From: an uncultured Clostridia bacterium
Lineage (GTDB): Bacteria; Bacillota; Clostridia; UMGS1810
Reading direction: 5' to 3'
Length of the DNA stretch: 64,000 nt
Assembly (NCBI GenBank): GCA_934454585.1
Contig: CAKSFP010000001.1
Location: 62,001-126,000 of the forward strand
Shown: one piece after another, positions 17,258 to 25,490 of the stretch
How positions within the stretch are numbered: the stretch's first letter is position 1
Layout of the letters: each line of letters begins with the position of its first letter
Notes under the pieces: model-generated
Told to the model about the DNA's origin: nothing
What the model saw: only the letters and a program-made list of their open reading frames with translations
The model's database searches: none
Translations under genes and position numbers: made by a program

Positions 17258-17751
17258 TGACAGACGCAATTGTATCATATTTTTCGCAAGAGGGCGGTCT
17301 TTTTGCTGTCCTCGTGCTTGCGATGACGCCTATTATCGAATTGCGCGGCGCGATACCCGTCGGAGTTGGGCTTGATCTCGACTGGCGGCTTGTATATCTC
17401 GTCAGTGTAATCGGTAATATGTTGCCCGTGCCGTTCATAATACTTTTTATTCGCCCGATTATCGAATATCTGGCTCGTACAAAGCGTTTTGGCAAACTGG
17501 CAGAGAAAATTAAAAATAGAACCATGAGCAAGTCTGACAAGGTCATTAAGTATAAGATGATCGGTTTGTTGCTTTTTGTTGCAATACCGCTCCCGGGTAC
17601 AGGCGCATGGACAGGTGCCGCACTTGCCGGATTTTTGGATATGCGGCTAAAAGACTCTGTGCCTATGATTCTGCTCGGCGTGATGATTGCCGGAGTGCTT
17701 ATGATGGGGTTATCTTATGGTTTCGGCACACTCATCGGCAATATGTTTTAA
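17257..17751 (+). CDS. Small multidrug export protein, COG2426 family
   Basis: A 164-residue membrane protein with four or five hydrophobic segments. It carries MTPIIELRGAIPVGVGL near residue 22 and LLLFVAIPLPGTGAWTGAALA near 107, the two paired re-entrant motifs of the COG2426 (DedA-like) family. The annotation as exporter is inherited from databases and the true substrate is not established. It starts in the stop codon of upp (TAATG). Confidence 0.85.
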   Translation: MTDAIVSYFSQEGGLFAVLVLAMTPIIELRGAIPVGVGLDLDWRLVYLVSVIGNMLPVPFIILFIRPIIEYLARTKRFGKLAEKIKNRTMSKSDKVIKYKMIGLLLFVAIPLPGTGAWTGAALAGFLDMRLKDSVPMILLGVMIAGVLMMGLSYGFGTLIGNMF

Positions 17752-17784
17752 GCGTTGATTTGCATTTACGGAGGAATAAATATA

Positions 17785-18966
17785 ATGAACAAAAAATTTT
17801 TTACATCTGAATCAGTGACTGAAGGGCATCCCGACAAAATCTGCGATCAGATATCCGATGCGATTCTCGACTCGATACTTGATAAAGACCCGATGGCGCG
17901 CGTTGCCTGTGAGACAACTGTAACCACCGGCATGATCATGATAATGGGTGAGATATCCACCGAGTGTTATGTAGATATTCCGTCAATTGCCCGAAAGACT
18001 GTTGAACGAATCGGCTATGACAGAGCAAAATATGGATTTGACGCAAGCACTTGCGCCGTGCTCACCAACATTGACGAGCAGTCGGGCGACATTGCTCTCG
18101 GTGTGGACAAGTCTCTTGAGGCAAAGAGGGCAAATTCCGATGTCTTTGACAACGGCGCCGGTGACCAAGGCATGATGTTCGGATACGCCTGCACGGAGAC
18201 TCCGGAGCTTATGCCCATGCCCATATCACTTGCAAACAAGCTGAGTATGCAGCTTACAAAGGTGCGCAGGAATGGCTCTGTGCCTTATTTGCGCCCGGAC
18301 GGCAAGACTCAGGTTACCGTTGAGTATGATGATGGCAAACCCGTGAGAGTAGACACAATCGTCGTCTCCGCTCAGCACGGCCCTGAGGTAGAGCACGATA
18401 CCATAGAAAATGACATTATGGAATATGTCATAAAGCCGATTATACCAAGTGAGTTGATTGATGCTAACACCAAGTATTATATAAATCCGACGGGCAGATT
18501 TGTCATTGGCGGCCCGCAGGGTGACAGCGGACTCACCGGGAGAAAAATAATCGTAGACACCTACGGCGGCTATGCGCGCCACGGCGGCGGAGCATTCTCC
18601 GGCAAGGACCCGACAAAGGTTGACCGCAGTGCAAGTTATGCCGCACGCTATGTTGCAAAGAACATTGTCAGCGCCGGACTTGCGCAAAAGTGCGAAGTGC
18701 AGATTGCGTATGCAATAGGCGTGAGCACGCCTGTGTCCATACTTGTGGATACATTCGGCACATCCGTTATTCCGGAAGAAAAGATTTCGGACATTGTGGA
18801 TGAAGTGTTTGATCTGCGCCCTGCGGCTATCATAAAAGATCTTGACCTCAGACGCCCGATATACGAAAAGATTGCGGCATACGGTCACTTTGGCAGAACA
18901 GATGTGGATCTGCCGTGGGAGAAATGCGACAAGGCGGACATCTTAAGACAGAAAGCCGGTCTTTGA
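17785..18966 (+). CDS. metK: S-adenosylmethionine synthetase
   Basis: A 393-residue enzyme that makes SAM from methionine and ATP. It shows SVTEGHPDKICDQISDAILD at the N terminus, GAGDQGMMFGYA near residue 117, and HGGGAFSGKDPTKVDRS near 265. GGAGGAA at 17770-17776 selects ATG 17785; the frame is open to 17755. No SAM riboswitch is visible in the 33 bases between genes, so any control must come from the upstream promoter. A hairpin follows at 18978-19007. Confidence 0.97.
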   Translation: MNKKFFTSESVTEGHPDKICDQISDAILDSILDKDPMARVACETTVTTGMIMIMGEISTECYVDIPSIARKTVERIGYDRAKYGFDASTCAVLTNIDEQSGDIALGVDKSLEAKRANSDVFDNGAGDQGMMFGYACTETPELMPMPISLANKLSMQLTKVRRNGSVPYLRPDGKTQVTVEYDDGKPVRVDTIVVSAQHGPEVEHDTIENDIMEYVIKPIIPSELIDANTKYYINPTGRFVIGGPQGDSGLTGRKIIVDTYGGYARHGGGAFSGKDPTKVDRSASYAARYVAKNIVSAGLAQKCEVQIAYAIGVSTPVSILVDTFGTSVIPEEKISDIVDEVFDLRPAAIIKDLDLRRPIYEKIAAYGHFGRTDVDLPWEKCDKADILRQKAGL

Positions 18967-18977
18967 ACAAAGCCAAG

Positions 18978-19007
18978 CCTCTCCGCATAGTATTTAATGT
19001 GGAGAGG
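18978..19007 (+). promoter_or_regulatory. Hairpin that covers a ribosome site
   Basis: CCTCTCCGCAT (18978-18988) pairs with ATGTGGAGAGG (18997-19007), 11 pairs with one G.T, loop of 8. The right arm is also the Shine-Dalgarno of the gene at 19018. It may act as a weak metK terminator, as a translation lock, or both. Confidence 0.55.
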
Positions 19008-19017
19008 TGTTGTATTT

Positions 19018-19362
19018 ATGCATGGAGTTATCTTCAAGACAATTGTAACTTTCTTGGCGGCCTATGCCGTGATAGACATAACAATAAGGCTTGTCGGGTT
19101 CTTTTTCAAGCCGATAAACGGCGATGATGTGTATGTGATCATCAAGGTGCGCAACCGCGAGAAAGACCTTGAATACATCGTGCGCAGTGTGGTTTGGCGC
19201 AACTTAAAACAATCCCGGGGCGGATTTGTGCCCAATGTGCTCATTGTAGACATGGGTTCGGATGATTCTACGGCTGCCATAGCGCGTGCACTTGCTGATG
19301 ATTATTCGTTTATCTACTATATAACACAGGAGGAGTATGCGTCGTTTATCGATCATTTCTGA
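19018..19362 (+). CDS. Small membrane-anchored protein, glycosyltransferase-2-like fragment
   Basis: A 114-residue protein of unknown role. Residues about 4-25 form one hydrophobic helix. The rest resembles the first half of a GT-A fold: VYVIIKVRNREKDLEYIVRSV, then VLIVDMGSDDSTAAIARALA, like the nucleotide-sugar site of family 2 glycosyltransferases. No acceptor half follows, so a full transferase is unlikely; it may be a shortened, stable family or a remnant. GGAGAGGTG at 19001-19009 sets the start and is buried in a hairpin. It lies 21 bases before the radical SAM gene. Confidence 0.55.
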   Translation: MHGVIFKTIVTFLAAYAVIDITIRLVGFFFKPINGDDVYVIIKVRNREKDLEYIVRSVVWRNLKQSRGGFVPNVLIVDMGSDDSTAAIARALADDYSFIYYITQEEYASFIDHF

Positions 19363-19383
19363 CAGAGAGGATTTTCGTTTCAC

Positions 19384-20328
19384 ATGAGATACAGGACATA
19401 TTCGTCATATCTTAAAGAGAAGTACGGCGAGAGAGTCTACAAATTGCCGGTCAATCTTCCGCTGACCTGTCCCAACCGTGACGGCTGTGTCGGCAGCGGC
19501 GGGTGCATATTCTGCGGCGAGGAAGGCGCAGCTTTCGAAAATCTGCCGGCAACGATGCGCATTGCTGAGCAGATTGAGAAAAACAAGGCTTTCATCGGCA
19601 AAAAGTACAATGTGAAAAAGTTTAATGTGTATTTTCAGAATTTCACAAATACATATATGCCGCTCGATAAGTTCAAAGACTGCATACATCAGGCGATTAC
19701 GGAAGATGTTGTGGAGATTGCGGTTTCCACTCGGCCCGACTGTATTGCCGAGAGTTATCTTGAGTTTTTGGCGGATGTGTCGCGCACAAGCGGTATTTGC
19801 ATCAGTTTTGAGCTCGGTCTGCAAACCGTGAATTACAAAACCCTCGCTAAGCTCAACCGAGGGCACAGCCTGGCAGAGTTTATAGACGCTGTCGGCATGA
19901 TTCACAGATACGGCTTTTCCGTCTGTGCTCATCTGATACTCAATCTGCCGTGGGACGACACTGCAGATGTCATCGAGTGCGCCAAGGTACTGTCTGCTCT
20001 GCGCGTGGAACAGGTGAAGCTGCACAGTCTTTATATCGTCAAAGGCACTCCCATGGCGCAGATGTATCTAAACGGCGATTTCTCCATGGGAACATATTAT
20101 GACTATGTAGACAGGGTTATCGCTTTTCTGGAATATCTCGACCCCAAAATCGTCATTCAGCGGTTGATCGGCAGGGCGGGCGAGGAGAGAACTGTTTTTT
20201 CGAACTACGGGACAAGCTGGTGGAAGATAAAAGATAACATTGATGCGCAGCTTGAACTGCGCGATAGCTTTCAGGGAAAAAGATTCGGTTATCTCGGCGG
20301 CAGTGCGCTGAGGAATAAATTTGAATAA
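19384..20328 (+). CDS. TIGR01212-family radical SAM protein
   Basis: A 314-residue radical SAM protein of the YhcC/YtqA type, function not established. The N-terminal cluster CPNRDGCVGSGGCIFC (near residues 31-46) supplies the cysteines, with the C-x2-C pair at its end. ISFELGLQTVNYKTLAKLNRGH is the central family motif, and HLILNLPWDD follows. A role in tRNA or protein sulfur modification is often suspected for related enzymes but not shown here. It follows the small GT-like gene by 21 bases. Confidence 0.85.
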   Translation: MRYRTYSSYLKEKYGERVYKLPVNLPLTCPNRDGCVGSGGCIFCGEEGAAFENLPATMRIAEQIEKNKAFIGKKYNVKKFNVYFQNFTNTYMPLDKFKDCIHQAITEDVVEIAVSTRPDCIAESYLEFLADVSRTSGICISFELGLQTVNYKTLAKLNRGHSLAEFIDAVGMIHRYGFSVCAHLILNLPWDDTADVIECAKVLSALRVEQVKLHSLYIVKGTPMAQMYLNGDFSMGTYYDYVDRVIAFLEYLDPKIVIQRLIGRAGEERTVFSNYGTSWWKIKDNIDAQLELRDSFQGKRFGYLGGSALRNKFE

Positions 20329-20333
20329 AAATA

Positions 20334-20362
20334 TTGTATTTTTTACAATTGTTTGATATAAT
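20334..20362 (+). promoter_or_regulatory. Promoter of the yloC-thiN block
   Basis: TTGTAT (20334-20339), 17-base spacer, TATAAT (20357-20362), starting 6 bases after the radical SAM stop codon. It should drive the long forward block that starts with yloC. Confidence 0.7.
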
Positions 20363-20380
20363 AAATGTATATTCGGACAA

Positions 20381-20423
20381 AAGGAGGAAGGTGTGCCGTA
20401 ACCGGTGCATCACCGTGCTATGA
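20381..20423 (+). promoter_or_regulatory. Displaced ribosome site with mini-ORF and hairpin
   Basis: AAGGAGG (20381-20387) is 32 bases before ATG 20420 of yloC. Between them lie a 10-codon frame starting GTG 20391 that stops inside the yloC start (ATGA, 20420-20423), and a hairpin CGGTG (20403-20407) / CACCG (20411-20415). Either a coupled leader peptide or a hairpin that shortens the distance could explain the layout. Confidence 0.45.
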
Positions 20424-21298
20424 TAAAAAGTATGACAGGCTATGGACGAGCCGAACAAGTTTTTGATAAATACAAGATAAGTGTTGAGATCAGGACTGTC
20501 AACAACAGATATCTCGACACTAACATAAAGGTTTACCGTCAGTATTCTTTCATAGAGGAGATTGCTCGTGAGTGTATTTCGGCGGCAGTCAGCCGCGGAA
20601 AGGTCGATGTGTACATTCAGATTGACACCTCGGCGGCAGATGACACTGTCGTCAGCGTCAACGAGGATTTGGCGCAGAGGTATTACGATGCAATATATAA
20701 TATGTGTGCTAACCTTGGAATAGAGAATGACATAAAAGCTTCCTCACTCAGCAGTTTTCCGGACATATTCCGCGTTGAAAAAGAAGAACAGGACAAGGAT
20801 GCCCTCTCTGCGGACGCTCGTTCTGTAATTGATTCGGCGCTTGCCGACCTCGGTGCGAACCGTGTGCGGGAGGGCGAGAGATTGAAGGAATTTTTTGATT
20901 CGTGTATAGCTGATGTAAGAGAAATATTAAATATAATCAAAGAGAGATCTCCGCAAACGGTGGATGAATATCGCACCCGTCTTAAAGAAAGAATTGACGA
21001 GTACTTAAACGGCGTCGAGCCGGACGAAGGCAGACTTCTTACTGAAGTGGCGATTTTCTCCGACAAGGTGAACATTACCGAGGAGATTATCCGTTTCGAA
21101 AGTCATCTTAAGGAATTTTCTCATCTGCTCGAGTCGGGTGTTCCGGTGGGCAGAAAGCTTGATTTCGTTATTCAGGAACTTAATCGCGAAGCAAACACCA
21201 TGGGTTCAAAATGCAATGATTTTGCACTCAGCAAGGCAGTTGTGGATTTGAAAGCAGAGATAGAAAAACTGCGCGAACAGGTGCAGAATATAGAATAA
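20420..21298 (+). CDS. yloC: YicC/YloC-family endoribonuclease
   Basis: A 292-residue protein opening MIKSMTGYGRAE, the hallmark of the YicC/YloC family, with the C-terminal MGSKCNDFALSKAVVDLKAEIEK region (DUF1732). E. coli YicC is an endoribonuclease linked to sRNA turnover; the same activity is assumed here. ATG 20420 fits the family start; GTG 20405 is a possible alternative. It heads the yloC-remA-gmk-rpoZ cluster that is conserved in Bacillota. Confidence 0.9.
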   Translation: MIKSMTGYGRAEQVFDKYKISVEIRTVNNRYLDTNIKVYRQYSFIEEIARECISAAVSRGKVDVYIQIDTSAADDTVVSVNEDLAQRYYDAIYNMCANLGIENDIKASSLSSFPDIFRVEKEEQDKDALSADARSVIDSALADLGANRVREGERLKEFFDSCIADVREILNIIKERSPQTVDEYRTRLKERIDEYLNGVEPDEGRLLTEVAIFSDKVNITEEIIRFESHLKEFSHLLESGVPVGRKLDFVIQELNREANTMGSKCNDFALSKAVVDLKAEIEKLREQVQNIE

Positions 21299-21325
21299 AA
21301 ATATTTTGGCAATACGGAGGATGTA

Positions 21326-21607
21326 ATGAAACTTATTAACATCGGATTCGGCAGCATTGTTTCTGCGGACAGACTTGTTGCCATGGTTAGTCCTGAATCC
21401 GCACCAATAAAGAGAATTATCCAGGAGGCGCGCGACAACGGTATGCTCATAGATGCAACCTACGGTCGCCGCACACGCTCGGTTATCATCACCGACAGCG
21501 ACCACATAATCCTCTCCGCGGTGCAGACTGAGACTTTGGCAAACAGAATTGACGATATGTCTGTTGTTCTGACAGATGATGACGAGGAGGATGCCGACTA
21601 TGACTGA
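21326..21607 (+). CDS. remA: RemA-family DNA-binding regulator (DUF370)
   Basis: A 93-residue protein opening MKLINIGFGSIVSADRLVAM and carrying RDNGMLIDATYGRRTRSVIITDS, diagnostic of RemA/DUF370. In Bacillus RemA is a ring-forming transcription factor for biofilm matrix and osmoprotection genes. The targets in this organism are unknown. The usual yloC-remA-gmk order is kept. It overlaps gmk by 8 bases. Confidence 0.93.
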   Translation: MKLINIGFGSIVSADRLVAMVSPESAPIKRIIQEARDNGMLIDATYGRRTRSVIITDSDHIILSAVQTETLANRIDDMSVVLTDDDEEDADYD

Positions 21608-22181
21608 TAACAGAGGCAGGCTTATAGTATTGAGCGGCCCTTCCGGCTGCGGCAAGGGTACTGTACTTGCAAATTACTTTGAAAACTACGGTTCTGACGG
21701 CGTGCGCCTGTCGGTATCGGCAACCACGCGCAGTCCGCGCCCGGGAGAGGCGGACGGAGTCAATTATTACTTCCTCACACGAGAGGAATTCGAGGATAGG
21801 ATAAATAACGACGGTTTTCTCGAGTGGGCGTGCTTTTGCGGCAATTACTACGGCACCCCCAAGCGCGAAGTAAACATGATGCTTGAATCCGGCACGGATG
21901 TCATCCTTGAAATAGAGGTTCAGGGCGCCATGAAGATTATGGAGACTGTCGACGACTGCGTGACGGTGTTTGTCATGCCGCCGTCGCTTGACGAACTGCG
22001 CCGACGCCTTACCGGCAGAGGCACGGAGAAAAGCGATGTCATAGACAAGCGTATCGAGGCGGCAGAGCGCGAGATGCAGCTTGCAAAGAAATATACATAT
22101 GTAATAGTCAATGAAGAAGTGGAAGATTCCGCTCACAAACTGGATTGCATAATTCAGGCGGAGCGTCTTAAGAATAAATAA
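21600..22181 (+). CDS. gmk: Guanylate kinase
   Basis: A 193-residue kinase that makes GDP from GMP. P-loop SGPSGCGKGTVL is near residues 11-22, with TTRSPRPGEADGVNYYF and FLEWACFCGNYYGTP for GMP binding. GAGGAGG at 21586-21592 inside remA supports ATG 21600; the frame is open to 21576. It is followed 15 bases later by rpoZ, the standard Bacillota order. Confidence 0.96.
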   Translation: MTDNRGRLIVLSGPSGCGKGTVLANYFENYGSDGVRLSVSATTRSPRPGEADGVNYYFLTREEFEDRINNDGFLEWACFCGNYYGTPKREVNMMLESGTDVILEIEVQGAMKIMETVDDCVTVFVMPPSLDELRRRLTGRGTEKSDVIDKRIEAAEREMQLAKKYTYVIVNEEVEDSAHKLDCIIQAERLKNK

Positions 22182-22196
22182 AGAGGTGTGTTAATT

Positions 22197-22469
22197 ATGA
22201 TGGTATACCCGTCGGTAAATGAAGTAATGGATTTGAGAGATATCAAGAGCAAATACAGCCTTGTTATCATAGTGGCAAAGCGCGCAAGAGAGATTGTTGA
22301 ATCCGGCGTAAGCTTTACGGAATGTGAATCCAACAAACCGGTATCTATTGCCGTGAATGAAATTTTTGAAAATAAAGTAAGTTTTCGCACAAAGAGCGCG
22401 GACAAAAATGATGATCCGTATGCTGTGTTTGTACCCGAGAATAACGAGAACGCATTGACTGAAGAATAA
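22197..22469 (+). CDS. rpoZ: RNA polymerase omega subunit
   Basis: A small (about 90 residues) omega subunit that helps assemble RNA polymerase. Recognised by KYSLVIIVAKRAREI near residue 20 and KPVSIAVNEIFENKV near 47, plus its position after gmk. GAGGTG at 22183-22188 is 8 bases before ATG 22197. The motif AKRARE is the usual alphabeta'-contacting helix. Confidence 0.9.
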   Translation: MMVYPSVNEVMDLRDIKSKYSLVIIVAKRAREIVESGVSFTECESNKPVSIAVNEIFENKVSFRTKSADKNDDPYAVFVPENNENALTEE

Positions 22470-22503
22470 ACCGCGTTTGCCCAAATCGAAAGGAGGAACG
22501 GAT

Positions 22504-24963
22504 GTGATTGCCGAAGTTGTGCTCAACAGTGTATCAAAGGCTACGGACAATATATATCACTATGCCGTTCCGACCGAACTTGCATCCGCGGTTCAGATCG
22601 GAATGCGGGTCGAAATTGGTTTCGGCAAGGGCAATAAGGCATCCGAAGGTTATATAATCGGCTTTGTTGACAAAAGTGAATTTGACAACCTGAAACCGAT
22701 ACTGCGCATCGTGGATAATGATGTCTATTTTGATGCGGACGGCGCAGCTCTCGCAAAGTTCATGCACCACAGATATTTTTGTTCGTATGCGCAGGCTTTC
22801 AGAGCGCTGTTGCCGGTGGGAGTCAACATTAAGTTTTCGAGAGTTGTATTTTTGGAAGATGTGTCCGACGAAGAAATTGACCGTGCCGTAAAAAACTCCG
22901 CCGTTGCCCTTGCGATTGTAAACGAACTCAAAAAATCATCTCCGCTCACCATAGAACGCATTGCGGAGCTCACAGGCAAGAAAAACATATATCAAAGTGC
23001 AAAAAGACTTATTGAAAAAGGTATAGTGCGCATAGAGACTGTGCGCAGCGAGGGAGTAAAAGATACCATTTCGGTGGCTGTTTCCCTTTTGTGCGACCGC
23101 ACAGAGGCTTATGAGCTGTGCGATATGCTTTCATCGAAAGCCAAGGCACAGAGCCGAGCACTTGAAGTGCTTGCCGACTGTGGCACGCTCAGCTTGTCCG
23201 AACTAACAGAATATGCGTCAGTTACAAAAAAAACCGTCGATGCGCTTATCAGCCGCGGTGTTGCCCAATATTCTCAAACAGTTGTTCGCTCGGATTTACT
23301 CTCCGATCGAGCACTTTCCGAATATACCCCTCACGAGTTGACCGATGAACAGCAAAACGCAGTTGACGCGGTGAATGACGGAATCGTGTCAAAGCAATAT
23401 TCTACATATCTGCTGCGAGGTGTCACGGGCAGCGGCAAGACAGAAGTATATCTTGAACTGATAGAACGCACGATAAACGGCGGCAGACAAGCGATAATGC
23501 TTGTGCCCGAGATTGCTCTCACTCCGCAGATGGTGTCACAAGTGATGTCGCGTTTTTGCGGCAGAGCTGCGGTGCTGCACAGCTCGCTTACTGTCAAGCA
23601 AAGATATGATGAATGGAAAAAAATCAAAGAGGGCGCCGTTGATGTAGCTGTCGGGGCAAGATCAGCCGTTTTTGCGCCTTTTGACAATTTGGGATTGATA
23701 ATAATAGATGAGGAACATGAGAACACATATAAATCCGAATCGGCACCGCGTTATCATGCGGCGGAGATAGCTCGTTTCCGTGCGAAATCCTCAGGAGCGA
23801 CGGTGTTGCTCGCCAGTGCCACGCCGTCTGTGGAGAGCTATTACAAGGCGCAGACGGGCAAGTACAAGCTTATAGAGATGCTCTCTCGGATAGGCAATGC
23901 CGAGTTGCCCGAAGTGCTCATTACCGATATGCGCGAAGAACTCAAAGCCGGCAACATGAGTATATTCAGCAAAACTCTTGCATCGCTCATGCGCAGGAAT
24001 ATAGACGAGGGCAGACAAACCATGCTTTTTCTCAACCGCAGGGGATATTCAAACGCAGTCTCATGCAGAAATTGCGGTTATGTCGTCAAGTGTCCCCATT
24101 GCAATGTGTCGCTCACATATCACAAGTTTATGAACAAAATGATATGCCACTATTGCGACTACATGACAGATGTGCCGCATATTTGCCCGTCATGCGGCGG
24201 CAAATACATCCGATACTTCGGCACGGGCACTCAAAAGGTAACGGAGACTATAGAACAGATGTTCCCCGACGCCACATATCTGCGCATGGACGCCGACACT
24301 ACATCGGACAAAAATGCGCATGAAAAAATTCTGAATAAATTCCGCAGTGAAAAGACAGATATCCTGGTCGGCACGCAGATGATAACCAAGGGACTCGATT
24401 TTGAAAATGTCACCCTTGTCGGCGTCCTTGCCGCCGACATGAGTCTGAACCAGGAAGATTACCGCGCGTCTGAGCGGACATTTGACCTGATAACCCAGGT
24501 TGCCGGCAGAGCCGGAAGGGGGCGATACCCCGGTACCGCTGTCATACAGACCTACAGCCCAAACGATGATACGATAATTCTCAGCGCAAAACAGGACTAT
24601 GAGGGATTCTACAAAAATGAGATAGAATTTCGTGCAATGCTGTCATATCCGCCGTTTTGCGAGTTTGTGAATATATTGTTTACATCTGCGGACGAGGACA
24701 CGACAAAATCCTCCGCAGAAAGATTCTATACAGCGCTGACAGAAAAAATCACAGAAAAAAAACTAGGCTCTTGTGCACAGGTTTTTGAACCATGCAAAGC
24801 GCCGATATATATGATAAATGATAAATACAGATACAGGATTTTAGCAAAAACCCGCTATAACAAAGAGCTATACGATATTCTTGGGTCGCTCTATGAGAAT
24901 TTTTGCAGGAAATCCAAAGAGGCAGCCGTTGTGATTGATGTCAATCCTCAAAGCCTCTATTAA
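22504..24963 (+). CDS. priA: Primosomal protein N', replication restart helicase PriA
   Basis: An 819-residue 3'-5' helicase that reloads replisomes at stalled forks. It has an N-terminal 3'BD domain, Walker A RGVTGSGKTEVY near residue 307 and DEEH in IIIDEEHENTY. A zinc-binding insert contains CRNCG, CPHC, CHYC and CPSCGG. GTG 22504, 8 bases after AAAGGAGG (22489-22495), is the start; an ATG at 22502 is out of frame. It starts the priA-def-fmt run typical of Bacillota. Confidence 0.96.
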   Translation: MIAEVVLNSVSKATDNIYHYAVPTELASAVQIGMRVEIGFGKGNKASEGYIIGFVDKSEFDNLKPILRIVDNDVYFDADGAALAKFMHHRYFCSYAQAFRALLPVGVNIKFSRVVFLEDVSDEEIDRAVKNSAVALAIVNELKKSSPLTIERIAELTGKKNIYQSAKRLIEKGIVRIETVRSEGVKDTISVAVSLLCDRTEAYELCDMLSSKAKAQSRALEVLADCGTLSLSELTEYASVTKKTVDALISRGVAQYSQTVVRSDLLSDRALSEYTPHELTDEQQNAVDAVNDGIVSKQYSTYLLRGVTGSGKTEVYLELIERTINGGRQAIMLVPEIALTPQMVSQVMSRFCGRAAVLHSSLTVKQRYDEWKKIKEGAVDVAVGARSAVFAPFDNLGLIIIDEEHENTYKSESAPRYHAAEIARFRAKSSGATVLLASATPSVESYYKAQTGKYKLIEMLSRIGNAELPEVLITDMREELKAGNMSIFSKTLASLMRRNIDEGRQTMLFLNRRGYSNAVSCRNCGYVVKCPHCNVSLTYHKFMNKMICHYCDYMTDVPHICPSCGGKYIRYFGTGTQKVTETIEQMFPDATYLRMDADTTSDKNAHEKILNKFRSEKTDILVGTQMITKGLDFENVTLVGVLAADMSLNQEDYRASERTFDLITQVAGRAGRGRYPGTAVIQTYSPNDDTIILSAKQDYEGFYKNEIEFRAMLSYPPFCEFVNILFTSADEDTTKSSAERFYTALTEKITEKKLGSCAQVFEPCKAPIYMINDKYRYRILAKTRYNKELYDILGSLYENFCRKSKEAAVVIDVNPQSLY

Positions 24964-25005
24964 CAATAAAGCCGTGAATTATCGGCAGAACGGAGATTTT
25001 TTGAT

Positions 25006-25467
25006 ATGGCAATAAGAAATATAAGAAAACTCGGCGACGAAATTTTAAGAAAAAAATGCAGAAGAATAGACAACATAGATGACAGGACCGTCACTCTGCT
25101 TGACGACATGGCGGAAACCATGCGCCTTGCCGACGGTGTGGGACTTGCCGCACCGCAGGTCGGAGTGCTTAAACGCGCGGTAGTAATAGATGTTGGCGAT
25201 GGACTCATAGAACTTATCAATCCCGAGATAGTTTCCGCTGAAGGCTCCGTTACTTCGCCGGAGGGCTGTCTCAGTGTGCCCGGCAAGTGGGGCACAGTCA
25301 CACGCCCGGAAAAAGTCACCGTTCATGCAACCGGCAGAGACGGCAATGAGTTTGATATAACAGGCGAAGGCATGCTGGCAAAAGCTCTCTGCCATGAGAT
25401 AGATCACCTTGACGGCGTCATGTTTGTGGACAAAGTTGAGGAATATCTTGAGCCGGACGGTGAATGA
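25006..25467 (+). CDS. def: Peptide deformylase
   Basis: A 153-residue Fe/Zn enzyme that removes the formyl group from new proteins. All three motifs are present: GVGLAAPQVG near residue 45, EGCLSVPG near 87, and CHEIDHLDG near 130. The metal ligands are the Cys of motif 2 and the two His of motif 3. It sits directly before fmt, which adds the formyl group. Confidence 0.97.
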   Translation: MAIRNIRKLGDEILRKKCRRIDNIDDRTVTLLDDMAETMRLADGVGLAAPQVGVLKRAVVIDVGDGLIELINPEIVSAEGSVTSPEGCLSVPGKWGTVTRPEKVTVHATGRDGNEFDITGEGMLAKALCHEIDHLDGVMFVDKVEEYLEPDGE

Positions 25468-25490
25468 TTTGAATAAAGGATGATAATAAT

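Noticed and set aside
17752..17784. SAM riboswitch before metK
   Set aside because: The gap is only 33 bases and holds a plain ribosome site; no SAM aptamer motif is present.
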